Source: Acidithrix ferrooxidans
Lineage (GTDB): Bacteria > Actinomycetota > Acidimicrobiia > Acidimicrobiales > Acidimicrobiaceae
Reading direction: 5' to 3'
Length of the DNA: 64,000 nucleotides
Assembly (NCBI RefSeq): GCF_000949295.1
Contig: NZ_JXYS01000029.1
Span: 1 to 64,000, forward strand
Positions 11,295 through 20,212 of the stretch are shown piece by piece; position 1 is the stretch's first letter; the number at the start of each line of letters is the position of its first letter. A program made the position numbers and the translations under genes. Under the pieces are notes generated by a model. That model saw only the letters and a program-made list of their open reading frames with translations, made no database searches and was not told the DNA's origin.

Positions 11295-11576
11295 AGGAGC
11301 CTCCAATGGTAACATTATGGCGGTAGGGCGATCAGATCCTGAAAGCTTTCAAAATTAATCGTCACCTTGTGATCAGACCTTTAGAAAAAATTCAACGATT
11401 AACTAAAAAATTCAAAAGACAAAGAAGTCCGCCTACGCCCTATTGCAAATTTGAATGAATTTTCAAACAAGCTAAAAGATAGAGACGATCAAGTTGGCTA
11501 TCATAAGGTGGAAATCAATCTGAGAATAGCGCATAGATTTTCTCTAGATCGCCATGTTAGGCAGCCCCAACGGGAT

Positions 11577-12347
11577 TCAACGGTGAACCAAGGCGATGAA
11601 GGTGACCAAATTGAAAGAGGCATGGGTCACTATTCCCGCGCCTAAGCGCTTTAACTTGATTCTGTAGACCGCTAGCACTATTCCCACGGCGAACAATCCC
11701 AAGGTTTGCAGAGGCTCCACGTGTGCGAGTGCGAAAATAATCGCAGAAGAGACAACCGTAATCAAGTTGCCAACAAAAACCGTCATCTTCCTTGTTTTAT
11801 AGCCGATGCTACCCAAAAGTAGCCCGCGGAAAAAGATTTCCTCAGCAAACGGAGCACCGACAACAATTATCAGTCCAACAACAATCGTGTCTATCGAGAG
11901 GCCATGAGCTGATGAAGTGATTTGATTGGCCGGCCCGGAGAGCTGATTTTGCAAATTTGGAATCACTGACTCTAACGGCAGGTATAGCAAAGGTATGACA
12001 ACTAATTGCAATAAAACCCCGGACAAGATCCCAATAGGAAGGTCGATCTTCAAATTGAATTTAAGACCGTAATCCCTTCTAAGCGATCCGGTTCCACGCC
12101 TCTTGGCAACGAAATAGGCACCACCTAAAAAGCCACTCCAGGTTCCAATAGAGCTAGTTATCAAATCCCCAACCGAAAGGCCAGCTAAAGATGTCTTTTC
12201 ATGAGTTGCAACTATATAGATGAGAACTAACAGGTTCGCCAAGAAGATGGCCAATGCTAAAAATCCAAGGGCGCCCCAAAGACCATCGATCACAAACTCG
12301 CCGTTATCTTGACTACTGGCTTCGCGCATTCCATCAAATCCTAACAA
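11577..12347 (-). CDS. CPBP-family intramembrane metalloprotease (CAAX protease-like)
   Basis: About eight hydrophobic segments carry the Abi/CPBP motifs: EEIFFRG (about residue 168, metal-binding Glu pair and Arg), FALAH (about 209, metal-ligand His) and HASFN (about 243, second His). These define glutamic-type intramembrane proteases related to Rce1. The natural substrate in bacteria is usually unknown. The length of 256 fits. The annotated start is TTG at 12345-12347; the in-frame ATG at 12327-12329 is equally possible. It is divergent from ftsH, with about 210 bp between them. Confidence 0.85.
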   Translation of the reverse strand: MLGFDGMREASSQDNGEFVIDGLWGALGFLALAIFLANLLVLIYIVATHEKTSLAGLSVGDLITSSIGTWSGFLGGAYFVAKRRGTGSLRRDYGLKFNLKIDLPIGILSGVLLQLVVIPLLYLPLESVIPNLQNQLSGPANQITSSAHGLSIDTIVVGLIIVVGAPFAEEIFFRGLLLGSIGYKTRKMTVFVGNLITVVSSAIIFALAHVEPLQTLGLFAVGIVLAVYRIKLKRLGAGIVTHASFNLVTFIALVHR

Positions 12348-12546
12348 GAACTCTTTTGGCCCTTTAGTCTCGTGGCCCTTCAGAGGGTTCTAAGCGATCC
12401 AAAGTTGAATCCCTAAGGTCAAGATGCTAAAGGTCAAAGACGAAAAATAGTGACAAAAAGAATGGAATCAGGGGACAAAAGCCATTGAATCACCCCTTTT
12501 TAATAGCTCGCCGAGATCCAAGGGCAATATAATTTTCTCACTCGCC

Positions 12547-12552
12547 TAGATT
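12547..12552 (+). promoter_or_regulatory. Candidate ftsH -10 box, leaderless
   Basis: TAGATT at 12547-12552 is followed by seven bases and then the ATG at 12560. The spacing places the transcription start at the A of ATG. No ribosome-binding sequence precedes that ATG. No good -35 is seen. Confidence 0.4.
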
Positions 12553-12559
12553 GTTAGTA

Positions 12560-14527
12560 ATGAGCAGACAAATGCCTGATATGAGGCCACAGGGTCAAAA
12601 CCCTCTAAAGAAAGTTCCCGGAGGCCAGGAGCAAACATGGAAGTGGCTCGTTGGAGTTTCCGTCGCCGTAATCCTAATCTTGGTACTTACGTTGAACGTA
12701 TTCAAAACAACGCCCGCAACCACGCTGTCGTATTCCACATTCCTACAAGATGCAGGATCCAAGCAAGTTGCAACGGCGCTGATTGATAACTCCACCGGCA
12801 AAATTACTGGGCAATTCAAAGACGGTACAACTTTTAGCGTCTATGGACCATCGCCCTCGGTCCCCAACGACCTCACGACGCTTCGAGGCGAGGGAGTATC
12901 GCTCAGCTTCGCCACGTCGCAATCTAGCCTTATTGGCCTTCTGATTAGTTGGCTAGGACCAGTGCTATTACTAATTGCTCTCTTCGTATTTCTAAATCGA
13001 CGGGCTCAAGGGCAAATGAGCGGCATAATGTCAATTGGACGCTCACGGGCAAAGGTTTACTCTTCTGAAAGACCCAAGACAACCTTCGATGATGTCGCTG
13101 GCTATACCGGGGTCAAACAAGAGATCACTGAGGTTGTTGACTTTTTAAAGAATGCCTCTCGTTTTAAAGAGATAGGAGCACGCGTACCCAAGGGAATACT
13201 CTTGGTAGGCCCTCCTGGAACGGGTAAGACCCTTTTAGCCCGAGCGGTAGCAGGAGAAGCGGGTGTACCTTTTCTTTCGGTTACAGGCTCAGACTTTATG
13301 GAGATGTTCGTTGGAGTCGGAGCATCGCGGGTTCGAGACCTCTTCCAGACTGCTCGCAAGCAGGCCCCTGCGATCATCTTTATAGATGAGATCGATTCGA
13401 TTGGACGCAAGCGAGGCGCAGGTCTTGGAGGCGGCCACGACGAACGCGAGCAGACATTAAACCAGATGCTCTCTGAGATGGACGGTTTTGATACGACCGA
13501 GGGCATCGTAATGATGGCAGCGACAAACCGACCGGACATATTGGATTCAGCTCTACTGCGCCCCGGAAGATTCGATCGACAGATAGTCGTACCTTTACCA
13601 GACTTGGAAGAAAGACGTCCAATCCTTGCTGTTCACTGCGTCGGCAAGAGAATAGCTGATGACGTAGACCTCGAAGTAGTCGCACGCGGTACACCCGGTA
13701 TGAGCGGAGCTGATCTAGCAAACCTAGTGAACGAAGCGGCACTACACGCCGTTCGACGCGGCGACAACCAGATCCATATGGAAGATTTCGAAGCGGCGAG
13801 AGATCGCGTACTCATGGGTCAACGTAGAGATTCGGTTGTACTTTCTGATGCAGAAAAAGAGAGAGTTGCCTTTCATGAAGGAGGTCATGCCGTCCTCGCA
13901 TACCTCTTACCACATGCCGACCCTGTTCATAAAGTCACGATTATCCCAACAGGAATGGCTCTTGGAGTCACACAGCAGCTTCCACTTGAGGAAAAGCACA
14001 TCAACTCAAAAGAATATATTGAAGATTCTCTAGCAGTTCGAATGGGCGGACGGGTCGCAGAGATGATAATCTACGGCGACCTTTCTACCGGTGCATCAAA
14101 CGACCTAGTTCGAAATACCGAATTAGCGCGCAAGATGGTTCGGGAATGGGGAATGAGTGCCCAGGTTGGACCAATGGCTTGGGGAAGCCAAGAGATGGTT
14201 TTTCTTGGCGAAGATCTAATGCATACACGCGACTACTCGGAACAGACATCGCGAGTCATCGACGAAGAGGTTGAAAAAATCCTTCGCGACCAAGAAGAAC
14301 GAGCCATGGTTCTGCTCTCAAAACACAGGTCCGGTCTCGAAGCGGTGGCAAAGTCTCTCTTAGAGATTGAAACTGTTGCCGGAGAAGACGTCGGTCGGTT
14401 AGTTGATGAAGCCAACGGTGGACCGGTCCACGCCGCCGACAAGAACAAGTGGATTCCTCGAATCTCATACACCTCTGAAATCGACCAAACAACAAACTCA
14501 AACAACAATGGACTGCAATCCACTTAA
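12560..14527 (+). CDS. ftsH: ATP-dependent zinc metalloprotease FtsH
   Basis: FtsH is a membrane-anchored hexameric AAA+ protease that extracts and degrades membrane and regulatory proteins. A short N-terminal tail precedes a helix (about residues 29-48), the extracytoplasmic domain, and a second helix (about 123-145). The AAA core has Walker A GPPGTGKT (about 217), Walker B IIFIDEID, and the second region of homology ATNRPDILD with arginine fingers RPGRFDR. The peptidase site is HEGGH (about 438), with a third zinc ligand in the DLSTGASND segment. I start at ATG 12560 rather than TTG 12551 because the -10 box sits seven bases before it. The strong palindromic terminator at 14615 follows. Confidence 0.95.
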   Translation: MSRQMPDMRPQGQNPLKKVPGGQEQTWKWLVGVSVAVILILVLTLNVFKTTPATTLSYSTFLQDAGSKQVATALIDNSTGKITGQFKDGTTFSVYGPSPSVPNDLTTLRGEGVSLSFATSQSSLIGLLISWLGPVLLLIALFVFLNRRAQGQMSGIMSIGRSRAKVYSSERPKTTFDDVAGYTGVKQEITEVVDFLKNASRFKEIGARVPKGILLVGPPGTGKTLLARAVAGEAGVPFLSVTGSDFMEMFVGVGASRVRDLFQTARKQAPAIIFIDEIDSIGRKRGAGLGGGHDEREQTLNQMLSEMDGFDTTEGIVMMAATNRPDILDSALLRPGRFDRQIVVPLPDLEERRPILAVHCVGKRIADDVDLEVVARGTPGMSGADLANLVNEAALHAVRRGDNQIHMEDFEAARDRVLMGQRRDSVVLSDAEKERVAFHEGGHAVLAYLLPHADPVHKVTIIPTGMALGVTQQLPLEEKHINSKEYIEDSLAVRMGGRVAEMIIYGDLSTGASNDLVRNTELARKMVREWGMSAQVGPMAWGSQEMVFLGEDLMHTRDYSEQTSRVIDEEVEKILRDQEERAMVLLSKHRSGLEAVAKSLLEIETVAGEDVGRLVDEANGGPVHAADKNKWIPRISYTSEIDQTTNSNNNGLQST

Positions 14528-14614
14528 TTAATGGCTGAATAAAAATAACCATAGGTTTTACAGGGCGATAGAGCAGCTTCTATTACCATCTGGAGCCACT
14601 GGATTTAACTAAAG

Positions 14615-14648
14615 AAACCCCCACTTAGAAATTTCTAAGTGGGGGTTT
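14615..14648. terminator. Bidirectional terminator after ftsH
   Basis: A 34-bp perfect palindrome, with arms from AAACCCCCACTTAGAAA meeting at the centre, ends in TTTT on the plus strand and has AAAG before it on the other side. It is 88 bp beyond the ftsH stop. Confidence 0.9.
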
Positions 14649-15898
14649 TCGTCTATATTCGCACTATTTGAAGTCAAGACCAATGGCTCGAGGCGAGCTT
14701 TGCTCGAGCCAAATAAAAATCGTCACATAAAGTTCCGCGAGCAAGACAAGTTTCAATTGACAATTGCTGATATGCCAAGTTTCCGCACCTCCAAATGCAC
14801 AGGCCCATTGAAAGTAATCCAAATACAACATTGCGAGAAGAAATGATCCTCCATCCGCGTCAAAGCTAAACAAGTGAAAGTAGCTACACCGATTCAATCC
14901 ATAGTCCCAAAGGAACTCTCAGAACGGCATAGGTCCTTGGAATCTATCGATAAAGTAGCGCTTTGATAAATTGATACAAAATCTCAGAGTTAGGCAAAGA
15001 TAACACTTTACGCCCAGACTCTAATAATGCTTTCGCTATAACCCACGCCATATTTTGGACCACTGCTCCATCGGCAGCTGTCACTAACCAATAGAGGCCC
15101 TCACCACTAGGAACGTTAAACACCTGATACCACGCAGATCCTCGACGTTACAAATAAAACGAGGGTCGCGCACCTTTTGTGTAAATTTGAACCTTATAAT
15201 TTCCTGCCTTTAAATCCCTCTACCAGATAGATCTCTTGAGTTAGGTTAGCTTTCCCAACCATCAATAACTAGCGGTAGCGTTTTGTGGACAGATAATAAG
15301 ATCTTGGCAATATCCACAGAGCACTGGCTCTTGACCTGTAAATCCACCTTGGACACCTAAAAATACATGGGCAGGCAACAAGCTAAACAATGACACCGCT
15401 ATTGGATACGAGAACCCTGAGGGGACCTTCGAGCTTAGCAAGCAGAACGCTCTTGGGCAAGAGATTTCCTATGGTTTTACCATCTCACTCCAAGGATCAA
15501 CAGACAACTTGCCTAGGCTCGATAGGATTTGGTCCAATTTGCAAAGGTTAAGTAAATGTCATGTTCACAAGACAATCAACCCACGGGTTAGCACTGTGCA
15601 CCTAGACAATTGAACAAGTGAGCCCATAACGTAACTCCTTTGAAATTCACGGTTCGCATCTACTGTCGCATAGACCATAGCCAACCGCAATCTCTGTCAA
15701 ACAAGAATTCCAAAAAACTGATTTACGAACTGTTCGATTGCCCCTTAGCAAGAGATCGAACTCAACAGGTTAGATATGATAGCAAAGACGCACCTAGTGC
15801 CAGTAGATCCCAGTGCTAATCAATCCCAGGGGCGAGCCTCGATAACTTGAAACGGCCATCGTCCTCACCGAGGCTTCGAGGATCTTAGAAAAAGTATA
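14649..15898. other. Gene-poor region of about 1.25 kb
   Basis: Apart from the short minus frame at 14944-15147 (listed separately) I see no gene. A 77-codon minus frame at 14664-14897 has no recognisable features. An imperfect hairpin (CCTCG/CGAGG) lies near 15140-15165. The stretch looks like decayed sequence. Confidence 0.45.
14944..15147 (-). pseudogene. Short coding-like fragment, family unknown
   Basis: This frame is open from after a TAA at 15148-15150 to a TAG at 14944-14946. It reads as a plausible protein: GEGLYWLVTAADGAVV, then MAWVIAKALLESG, and LPNSEILYQFIKALL. The only start candidate is GTG at 15121-15123 (59 residues), with no ribosome site. The regular alternation of strand-like and helix-like segments suggests the end of a former gene whose 5' part has decayed. 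I do not recognise the family. Confidence 0.3.
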
Positions 15899-15914
15899 TC
15901 GAACATTTGTTCGT
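15899..15914. promoter_or_regulatory. SOS box (LexA operator) before small gene at 15950
   Basis: TCGAACATTTGTTCGT matches 11 of the 12 fixed bases of the actinobacterial SOS consensus TCGAAC-N4-GTTCGA. A weak -10 candidate, TAGCAA, overlaps its right edge (15914-15919), and the small gene starts 36-50 bases downstream. The geometry resembles that of the dnaE2 operator in this window. Confidence 0.75.
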
Positions 15915-15949
15915 AGCAACTGTCACAGTGGTATGAGATGATTCTTTCC

Positions 15950-16162
15950 ATGAGAGGACAGATTCTACTTATTGAAGATAACGATACCAAGACTAAAACC
16001 ATAGCGCACGAATATGACCATTTGGCCCCTGACTGGAAGCTTGATGAAAGAACACGTAAGCTAGGACTTTGGCAGATCGAGCAAGCACGGCGCCTTTTAA
16101 TTTCTCAAAGCAATAATGATTCAAAGAGCGGATTCAAAGAGCGATGCGCTCGAGTTCGCTGA
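15950..16162 (+). CDS. Small SOS-box-linked protein, function unknown
   Basis: The 70-residue product (MRGQILLIEDND start) has a variable acidic N-half and a charged, helical C-half containing DWKLDERTRKLG and then IEQARRLL. I believe this WxLDExTRxxG...A(R)xxL pattern recurs in small actinobacterial proteins, but I cannot name a function. An in-frame ATG at 15938 would add four residues; neither start has a clear ribosome site. An SOS box ends 36 bases upstream of the first ATG, so induction by DNA damage is inferred. The YdjC-like gene begins 85 bp downstream on the same strand and could be co-transcribed. Confidence 0.6.
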   Translation: MRGQILLIEDNDTKTKTIAHEYDHLAPDWKLDERTRKLGLWQIEQARRLLISQSNNDSKSGFKERCARVR

Positions 16163-16247
16163 GAATAAGGGAGCGACCCTAACCCAGGACTAGGAGTTCA
16201 CGACTAACGTAAAAGGGTAAGGTGTAGCGAATGTGGAGTAACGGCCA

Positions 16248-17120
16248 ATGGAAACAGATGAGCTCCTAGAGCGCCTCGGCTTCAACCCTGAAGCCAAGCT
16301 TTCAATCTTCTCTTGTGACTACCTAGGTTTCTCGCACTCATTCAACGAAGGAATCTTCGAGTCTCTACGTGAAGGAATTGCCACAACGGCACGGTTAATC
16401 GTTGGTGCCCCATGGTCAAAAGAGGTAACCTCCCTCTATCGTGGAGAAGATATTGGGGTCTCGCTGGTCTTTACCTCAAGTCACTCCATCTTCTCGATGA
16501 CACCGCTAACTCAGTCCCCCACTCTTCTCAATGGCTCGGGAGAATTTCCAAGTTCAAGGGTGGAACTATGGGAACATGCCGACACCGACGAAGTAAGGCG
16601 TGAGTGTAGAGCGCAGATTGAAAGAGCCATTTTTATGGGCTTCGACCCTTCTCATTTAGCATCAGAAGAACAGGCACTAATCCTTCGACCGGAATTCTTC
16701 GACGTTCTATTAGATATCGCAATCGAATTTAAGTTACCACTTCGAATTCCATTCGAAAGCGAGACAATCCACTTAGGCTTTCCCGCTGGCGCATTAGCAG
16801 CCGACGAAGGTATCGTCTCCCCGACGCACCAGGTCTGCAACTTCGACCAAGATGGCAACTATCAAGAGCCTGGGATAGATACTTTCACAAAGGCAATTTC
16901 AGCTCTCACTCCGGGAATTACAGAGATTTCATTTCGACCTTCGGCACAAGGGAGCGAGCTCGAGGCGCTGATGGGCCCGCAATCTAGCCATTACGATTCA
17001 TCAAGAGCTTTTCTGACCTCCAAAGTTGCCTTGGAAATTATAAACGACTTCAAGATAACGCCCATTGGCTACCGAGAGCTCAAGAAAGTTCAATCCGACC
17101 TCCGTCGAACGATCAAATAG
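16248..17120 (+). CDS. YdjC/ChbG-fold carbohydrate deacetylase-like protein lacking metal ligands
   Basis: The overall sequence follows the actinobacterial ChbG/YdjC deacetylase family: NEGIFESLREGIATTARLIV near residue 32, WEHADTDEVRRECRAQIERA near 107, LRPEFFDVLLDIAIEF near 147, and a C-terminal IGYREL. Active members need a metal-binding Asp pair and His residues. Here the usual C-D-D-L-G site reads CDYLGF (about 24), the GVHL site reads GVSLVF, the H-L-D-S-H site reads HLASEE, and the later HPA site reads RPSA. The fold is probably kept and deacetylase activity lost. GGAG lies nine bases before the ATG. A binding or regulatory role is speculation. Confidence 0.75.
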   Translation: METDELLERLGFNPEAKLSIFSCDYLGFSHSFNEGIFESLREGIATTARLIVGAPWSKEVTSLYRGEDIGVSLVFTSSHSIFSMTPLTQSPTLLNGSGEFPSSRVELWEHADTDEVRRECRAQIERAIFMGFDPSHLASEEQALILRPEFFDVLLDIAIEFKLPLRIPFESETIHLGFPAGALAADEGIVSPTHQVCNFDQDGNYQEPGIDTFTKAISALTPGITEISFRPSAQGSELEALMGPQSSHYDSSRAFLTSKVALEIINDFKITPIGYRELKKVQSDLRRTIK

Positions 17121-17237
17121 TGTACGATGGGAGAACATTAAGCTCCGTGTTGAGTCAATTGCAGATTCAACCATCAACTAAGGGCTAAAATGGCTTCTAA
17201 GGTGATCTCTATATAAGCTGAGATCCCAAACATAAGG

Positions 17238-17429
17238 ATGGTTAACTTGCTAGCCGAGCTATTGGGACAAGACGCACTAATTGTAGTGCTAGTAATCGTT
17301 GTAATCTTCGGGGCCTCAAGGCTACCCAAGATGGCCCGTTCATTGGGTCAAGCAAAAGGCGAATTCGAAAAAGGACTAAAAGAGTCCGACCAGAGCAAAT
17401 CAGCCACTGAGTCCAAGGACCAAGCTTAA
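17238..17429 (+). CDS. tatA: Sec-independent translocase subunit TatA
   Basis: This 63-residue protein has one N-terminal transmembrane helix (about residues 12-25), the hinge FGASRLPKMARSLGQA typical of TatA, an amphipathic helix containing the EFEKGLKES pattern, and a charged tail. TatA multimers form the translocation path for folded twin-arginine proteins with TatC. No tatB or tatC is in the window. A terminator begins two bases after the stop, so it is the last or only gene of its transcript. Confidence 0.9.
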   Translation: MVNLLAELLGQDALIVVLVIVVIFGASRLPKMARSLGQAKGEFEKGLKESDQSKSATESKDQA

Positions 17430-17430
17430 T

Positions 17431-17469
17431 TATTTTTAGGGTTCGACTCTAAATTGAACCCTAAAAATA
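17431..17469. terminator. Terminator of tatA
   Basis: Perfect 14-bp arms TATTTTTAGGGTTC / GAACCCTAAAAATA surround an 11-base loop, giving A/T runs on both outer sides. It can work in both directions. Confidence 0.85.
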
Positions 17470-18333
17470 GTATTCGTACATATCTTAAGATAGGGTCGCG
17501 CCTAGCTATGACCAAGGTCGTATAGATCATAAACTCATAGAACCTAATGACCCAGGACCTAACAGTGGCGAAACACGGCCCAAAACAGTTGAATGCAAAC
17601 GTCCATCGTAAGGCAAAGCACTCCTGAGAAATTCGCTATCGAGTTTGTGCTCCACTTTGGAGTTTACGACAATCAAGCTACTAGTATCTACGATCTCCTT
17701 CTCGACCGTAGCGGCGAGCAACCAATGACGGTGCCAATCTTTCTATTGATCGAGCTATCGAACAAGAAATGCACTCAACGTCGTACGAAGCATTAATCGT
17801 ATCTAACATGATTATCCACAAGTCAAAACACCAACTGATGACAATTATAAGCGAGGTTACAATCGTCAAATTTGGCTATGGGTCCTGAAGCTTGAAGCCG
17901 AGGGAGGCCTAGTTACCACCGTCACGGTTAGCACTAAACTCGGCATCTCTGAAATCGACTTGCACGTTCATGGAACCCAAGAACCTATATTTCGCCTCAT
18001 GCTCTAAAGCGTTAGCTATAGTAAGACAATTTTTTGGGTGCGGCAAGAACCAAACCGGCACTCTGCATCGATCGGCATCTTCAAAGGCAAAATGCCTTTG
18101 CGTCTTGAACCAACCAGCAAAATCAGCATCCACTGCAGGTAGCATAAGCGCCGGCACCATCTCCTTTGGCCTCGATCAAGGCCAGACCCGCTCCAGAGCA
18201 CCTCTAAAAGATATATAGGGTTGGACTTGATACGACCCAGAACTAGCGGCCAAACTTCCCTGATTCAAGTCATCAGGAAGAGTTTATTACTTAATGGACG
18301 AACCGCATGAAAACAAATATGACCAAAAATAAA
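17470..18333. other. Gene-poor region, possibly decayed
   Basis: Short open frames exist (plus 17593-17796; minus 17909-18160), but none shows a recognisable domain, ribosome site or neighbour link. The minus frame at 17909-18160 has a reasonable amino-acid composition and may be a gene remnant. Confidence 0.4.
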
Positions 18334-18361
18334 GTTAGGCAACCCATATAGGTTGCCTAAC
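18334..18361 (-). terminator. Terminator of the SCP2-like gene
   Basis: Perfect 11-bp arms GTTAGGCAACC / GGTTGCCTAAC with a six-base loop are followed on the minus strand by TTTATTTTTGG. It lies about 100 bp beyond the stop of the minus-strand gene. Confidence 0.85.
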
Positions 18362-18458
18362 ATCTCTGCGACAAAACCCATCAAGGGGCTGAATCCGATT
18401 CAAAATAGTAATGCCAAAGACACACCGTCTTTTTGGCCGAACAGGCCGACCCAAAAGC

Positions 18459-18851
18459 TTAGAACTGCGTAATCTCTAGGATATCTTTTTGTAGTTGACG
18501 ATATTCCGGAGAATTCGTAACTGGCAAGAGTGACATCAACTTGCCAATGTTGCCTTCTACTTTCATCCTACCCTGCATAAAAGCGGCGTTGGCATCTAGC
18601 TGAAGCTTCTGAATTTTGACTGCATCGTCGTAATTTTGGACGAGGGTAATCTCAGATCCGTCGAGCTCTCCGAGGTCACTCTCGATGAGCTTACCATTTT
18701 CAATGATCCAGTAGTAAAGAATATTGCCATCGGGACCACCCTCAATTCGATACTGAATACGAGCAGTAGCACCTTGACGCTCTGGCTGACCCTCGGCCAA
18801 CTTGGCGCTCTCGTCTATCCATTCCTTGCTCAACCATAAATATTTAGACAC
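18459..18851 (-). CDS. SCP2 sterol-binding-domain-like protein
   Basis: The 130-residue protein matches the single-domain SCP2-like family: LSKEWIDESAKLA at residue 7, a central five-strand sheet region (ARIQYRIEGG, YYWIIENGK, ITLVQNYDDAVKI), and the FMQGRMKVEGNIGKLMSLLP segment near 90, characteristic of these lipid-binding domains. Such proteins bind lipids or acyl-CoA; the actual ligand is unknown. The start is GTG with GAGG seven bases upstream. It appears to be a single-gene transcript with its own terminator. Confidence 0.8.
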   Translation of the reverse strand: MSKYLWLSKEWIDESAKLAEGQPERQGATARIQYRIEGGPDGNILYYWIIENGKLIESDLGELDGSEITLVQNYDDAVKIQKLQLDANAAFMQGRMKVEGNIGKLMSLLPVTNSPEYRQLQKDILEITQF

Positions 18852-18995
18852 CCAATAACCTCATCTTACAATACTAAAAATTAACAAAACACGGGGTGCC
18901 AAGGCACCTATCGAGCCTTAAAAGTACCCAAAACCAAAGCTAGCAAACTCTGGAACAATTTGTTAGGGAAAATCCAAAGCACCTAATCTGATTGT

Positions 18996-19847
18996 CTACA
19001 ATCCACCAAATAAATCATCTTCAATTCCGACGAATTCATAGCCCACGGGTCCCCTGGCTAGATACAAGTCCTCCGTCGGGTATGCGTCGAGCTCGTCATC
19101 TACGTCAAGACCAAACCAAAACGGTGAGTTCGGATCTATCTGTGTGCGATGCGCCAGTAGTGCATCCCGCCGTATCTGAGAAAAGCCCTTGAGCGCTATC
19201 TTTGTTGTTGCGAGGTAATCCTGGATTGCGTCTTCAAACCAACCAGATGTAAAAGGTGACTCTAAGCCCAGCTCAATAAACTTCTCATGAATCGCGAGGA
19301 TCCGCTCTTTAGTCCAAATGTGATAATACACCTTCTCAATTTCGTGAGGTGCATCGCCTTGAGGCTCGAAGGCTGGGTCTGAAGCCAACTCCATCGCTCG
19401 CATGGAAAGATGATAGACCCTAACGTGATCAGGGTGTGGATAGCGACTCTGTATCTCTGGGTAAGTGAGCATAACACTGGGGCGTTCCTGGCGAATGACG
19501 CGGGCAACAACGCTGGCGGCTTCATCGATTGGAACCATAGCAAAACAAGATGGATTCTCATTTGCCGGAGTTCCTACCATTCCCGAATCTCTGTAGCCCA
19601 ATTTTACAAGGCGATGATAACCAATGATCTTGACTGCCTCATCTAACTCTTGAGATCGGATCATCGCGAGATTTGCTCGAACATAATCTGTCTTCATTGC
19701 AGGGTTAATAATGTCGCCCTCTTCACCACCGGTGGCCGTAATCAAGACTGCCCGGGCTCCTTCGCTAACATAGCGAGCTATGATAGCAGCGCCCTTTGAA
19801 GACTCATCATCTGGGTGTGCGTGTATAGAAATAATAGTTTTGTTCAT
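18996..19847 (-). CDS. mca: Mycothiol conjugate amidase-like deacetylase (LmbE/PIG-L family)
   Basis: Mca cleaves mycothiol S-conjugates formed with toxins; it is a zinc amidase of the PIG-L fold. The zinc motif is HAHPDDES (about residue 8), with the third ligand in PHPDHVRVYHL (about 137), and TGGEEGD and YRDSGMVGTP as family blocks. The C-terminal part (FSQIRRDALLAHRTQIDPNSPF) matches Mca better than MshB. The closely related MshB cannot be fully excluded. I start at MNKTIIS (19847), next to the conserved block, rather than the ATG seven codons upstream. It supports a mycothiol-using actinobacterium. Confidence 0.8.
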   Translation of the reverse strand: MNKTIISIHAHPDDESSKGAAIIARYVSEGARAVLITATGGEEGDIINPAMKTDYVRANLAMIRSQELDEAVKIIGYHRLVKLGYRDSGMVGTPANENPSCFAMVPIDEAASVVARVIRQERPSVMLTYPEIQSRYPHPDHVRVYHLSMRAMELASDPAFEPQGDAPHEIEKVYYHIWTKERILAIHEKFIELGLESPFTSGWFEDAIQDYLATTKIALKGFSQIRRDALLAHRTQIDPNSPFWFGLDVDDELDAYPTEDLYLARGPVGYEFVGIEDDLFGGL

Positions 19848-20129
19848 TTGTAGCCAGACTACTTTCAATTCGCAAATGTTCGTACATTACTTCTTCTCTA
19901 AAATCAATGCACAGTCCAATCGCCCTACAAAAGCCAATCAACTATTAGCACAACCAATATATTCCCACGTCACATAGGTACCAAAGGTTCCACAACCTCA
20001 ATTTTCCACACTCACAAACCAAGAAAACAACTCAAGCGGGCAAAGGTCATGGATAACCCATCATTTCATTATGACCAAGGCAACAACTCAATCCAATTGG
20101 TAATCAGCCGCAAAATATCCGCCAAACGC

Positions 20130-20162
20130 AAAAAGGATAGCCGCCAAAGCTGACGACTATCC
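20130..20162 (-). terminator. Terminator of the liv operon
   Basis: On the minus strand an 11-bp stem with two G-U pairs (GGATAGTCGTC / GGCGGCTATCC) and a six-base loop is followed by five T. It sits 50 bp after the livJ stop. Confidence 0.85.
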
Positions 20163-20212
20163 TCAATGCGAGGTTGCTTCGAAATCTCGACTAAGAGAGC
20201 CCTAGGCGTCTC

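Noticed and set aside
19870-19895. CGAACATTTGCG before the Mca-like gene as an SOS box
   Set aside because: Only the left half matches; the right half lacks GTTCG.
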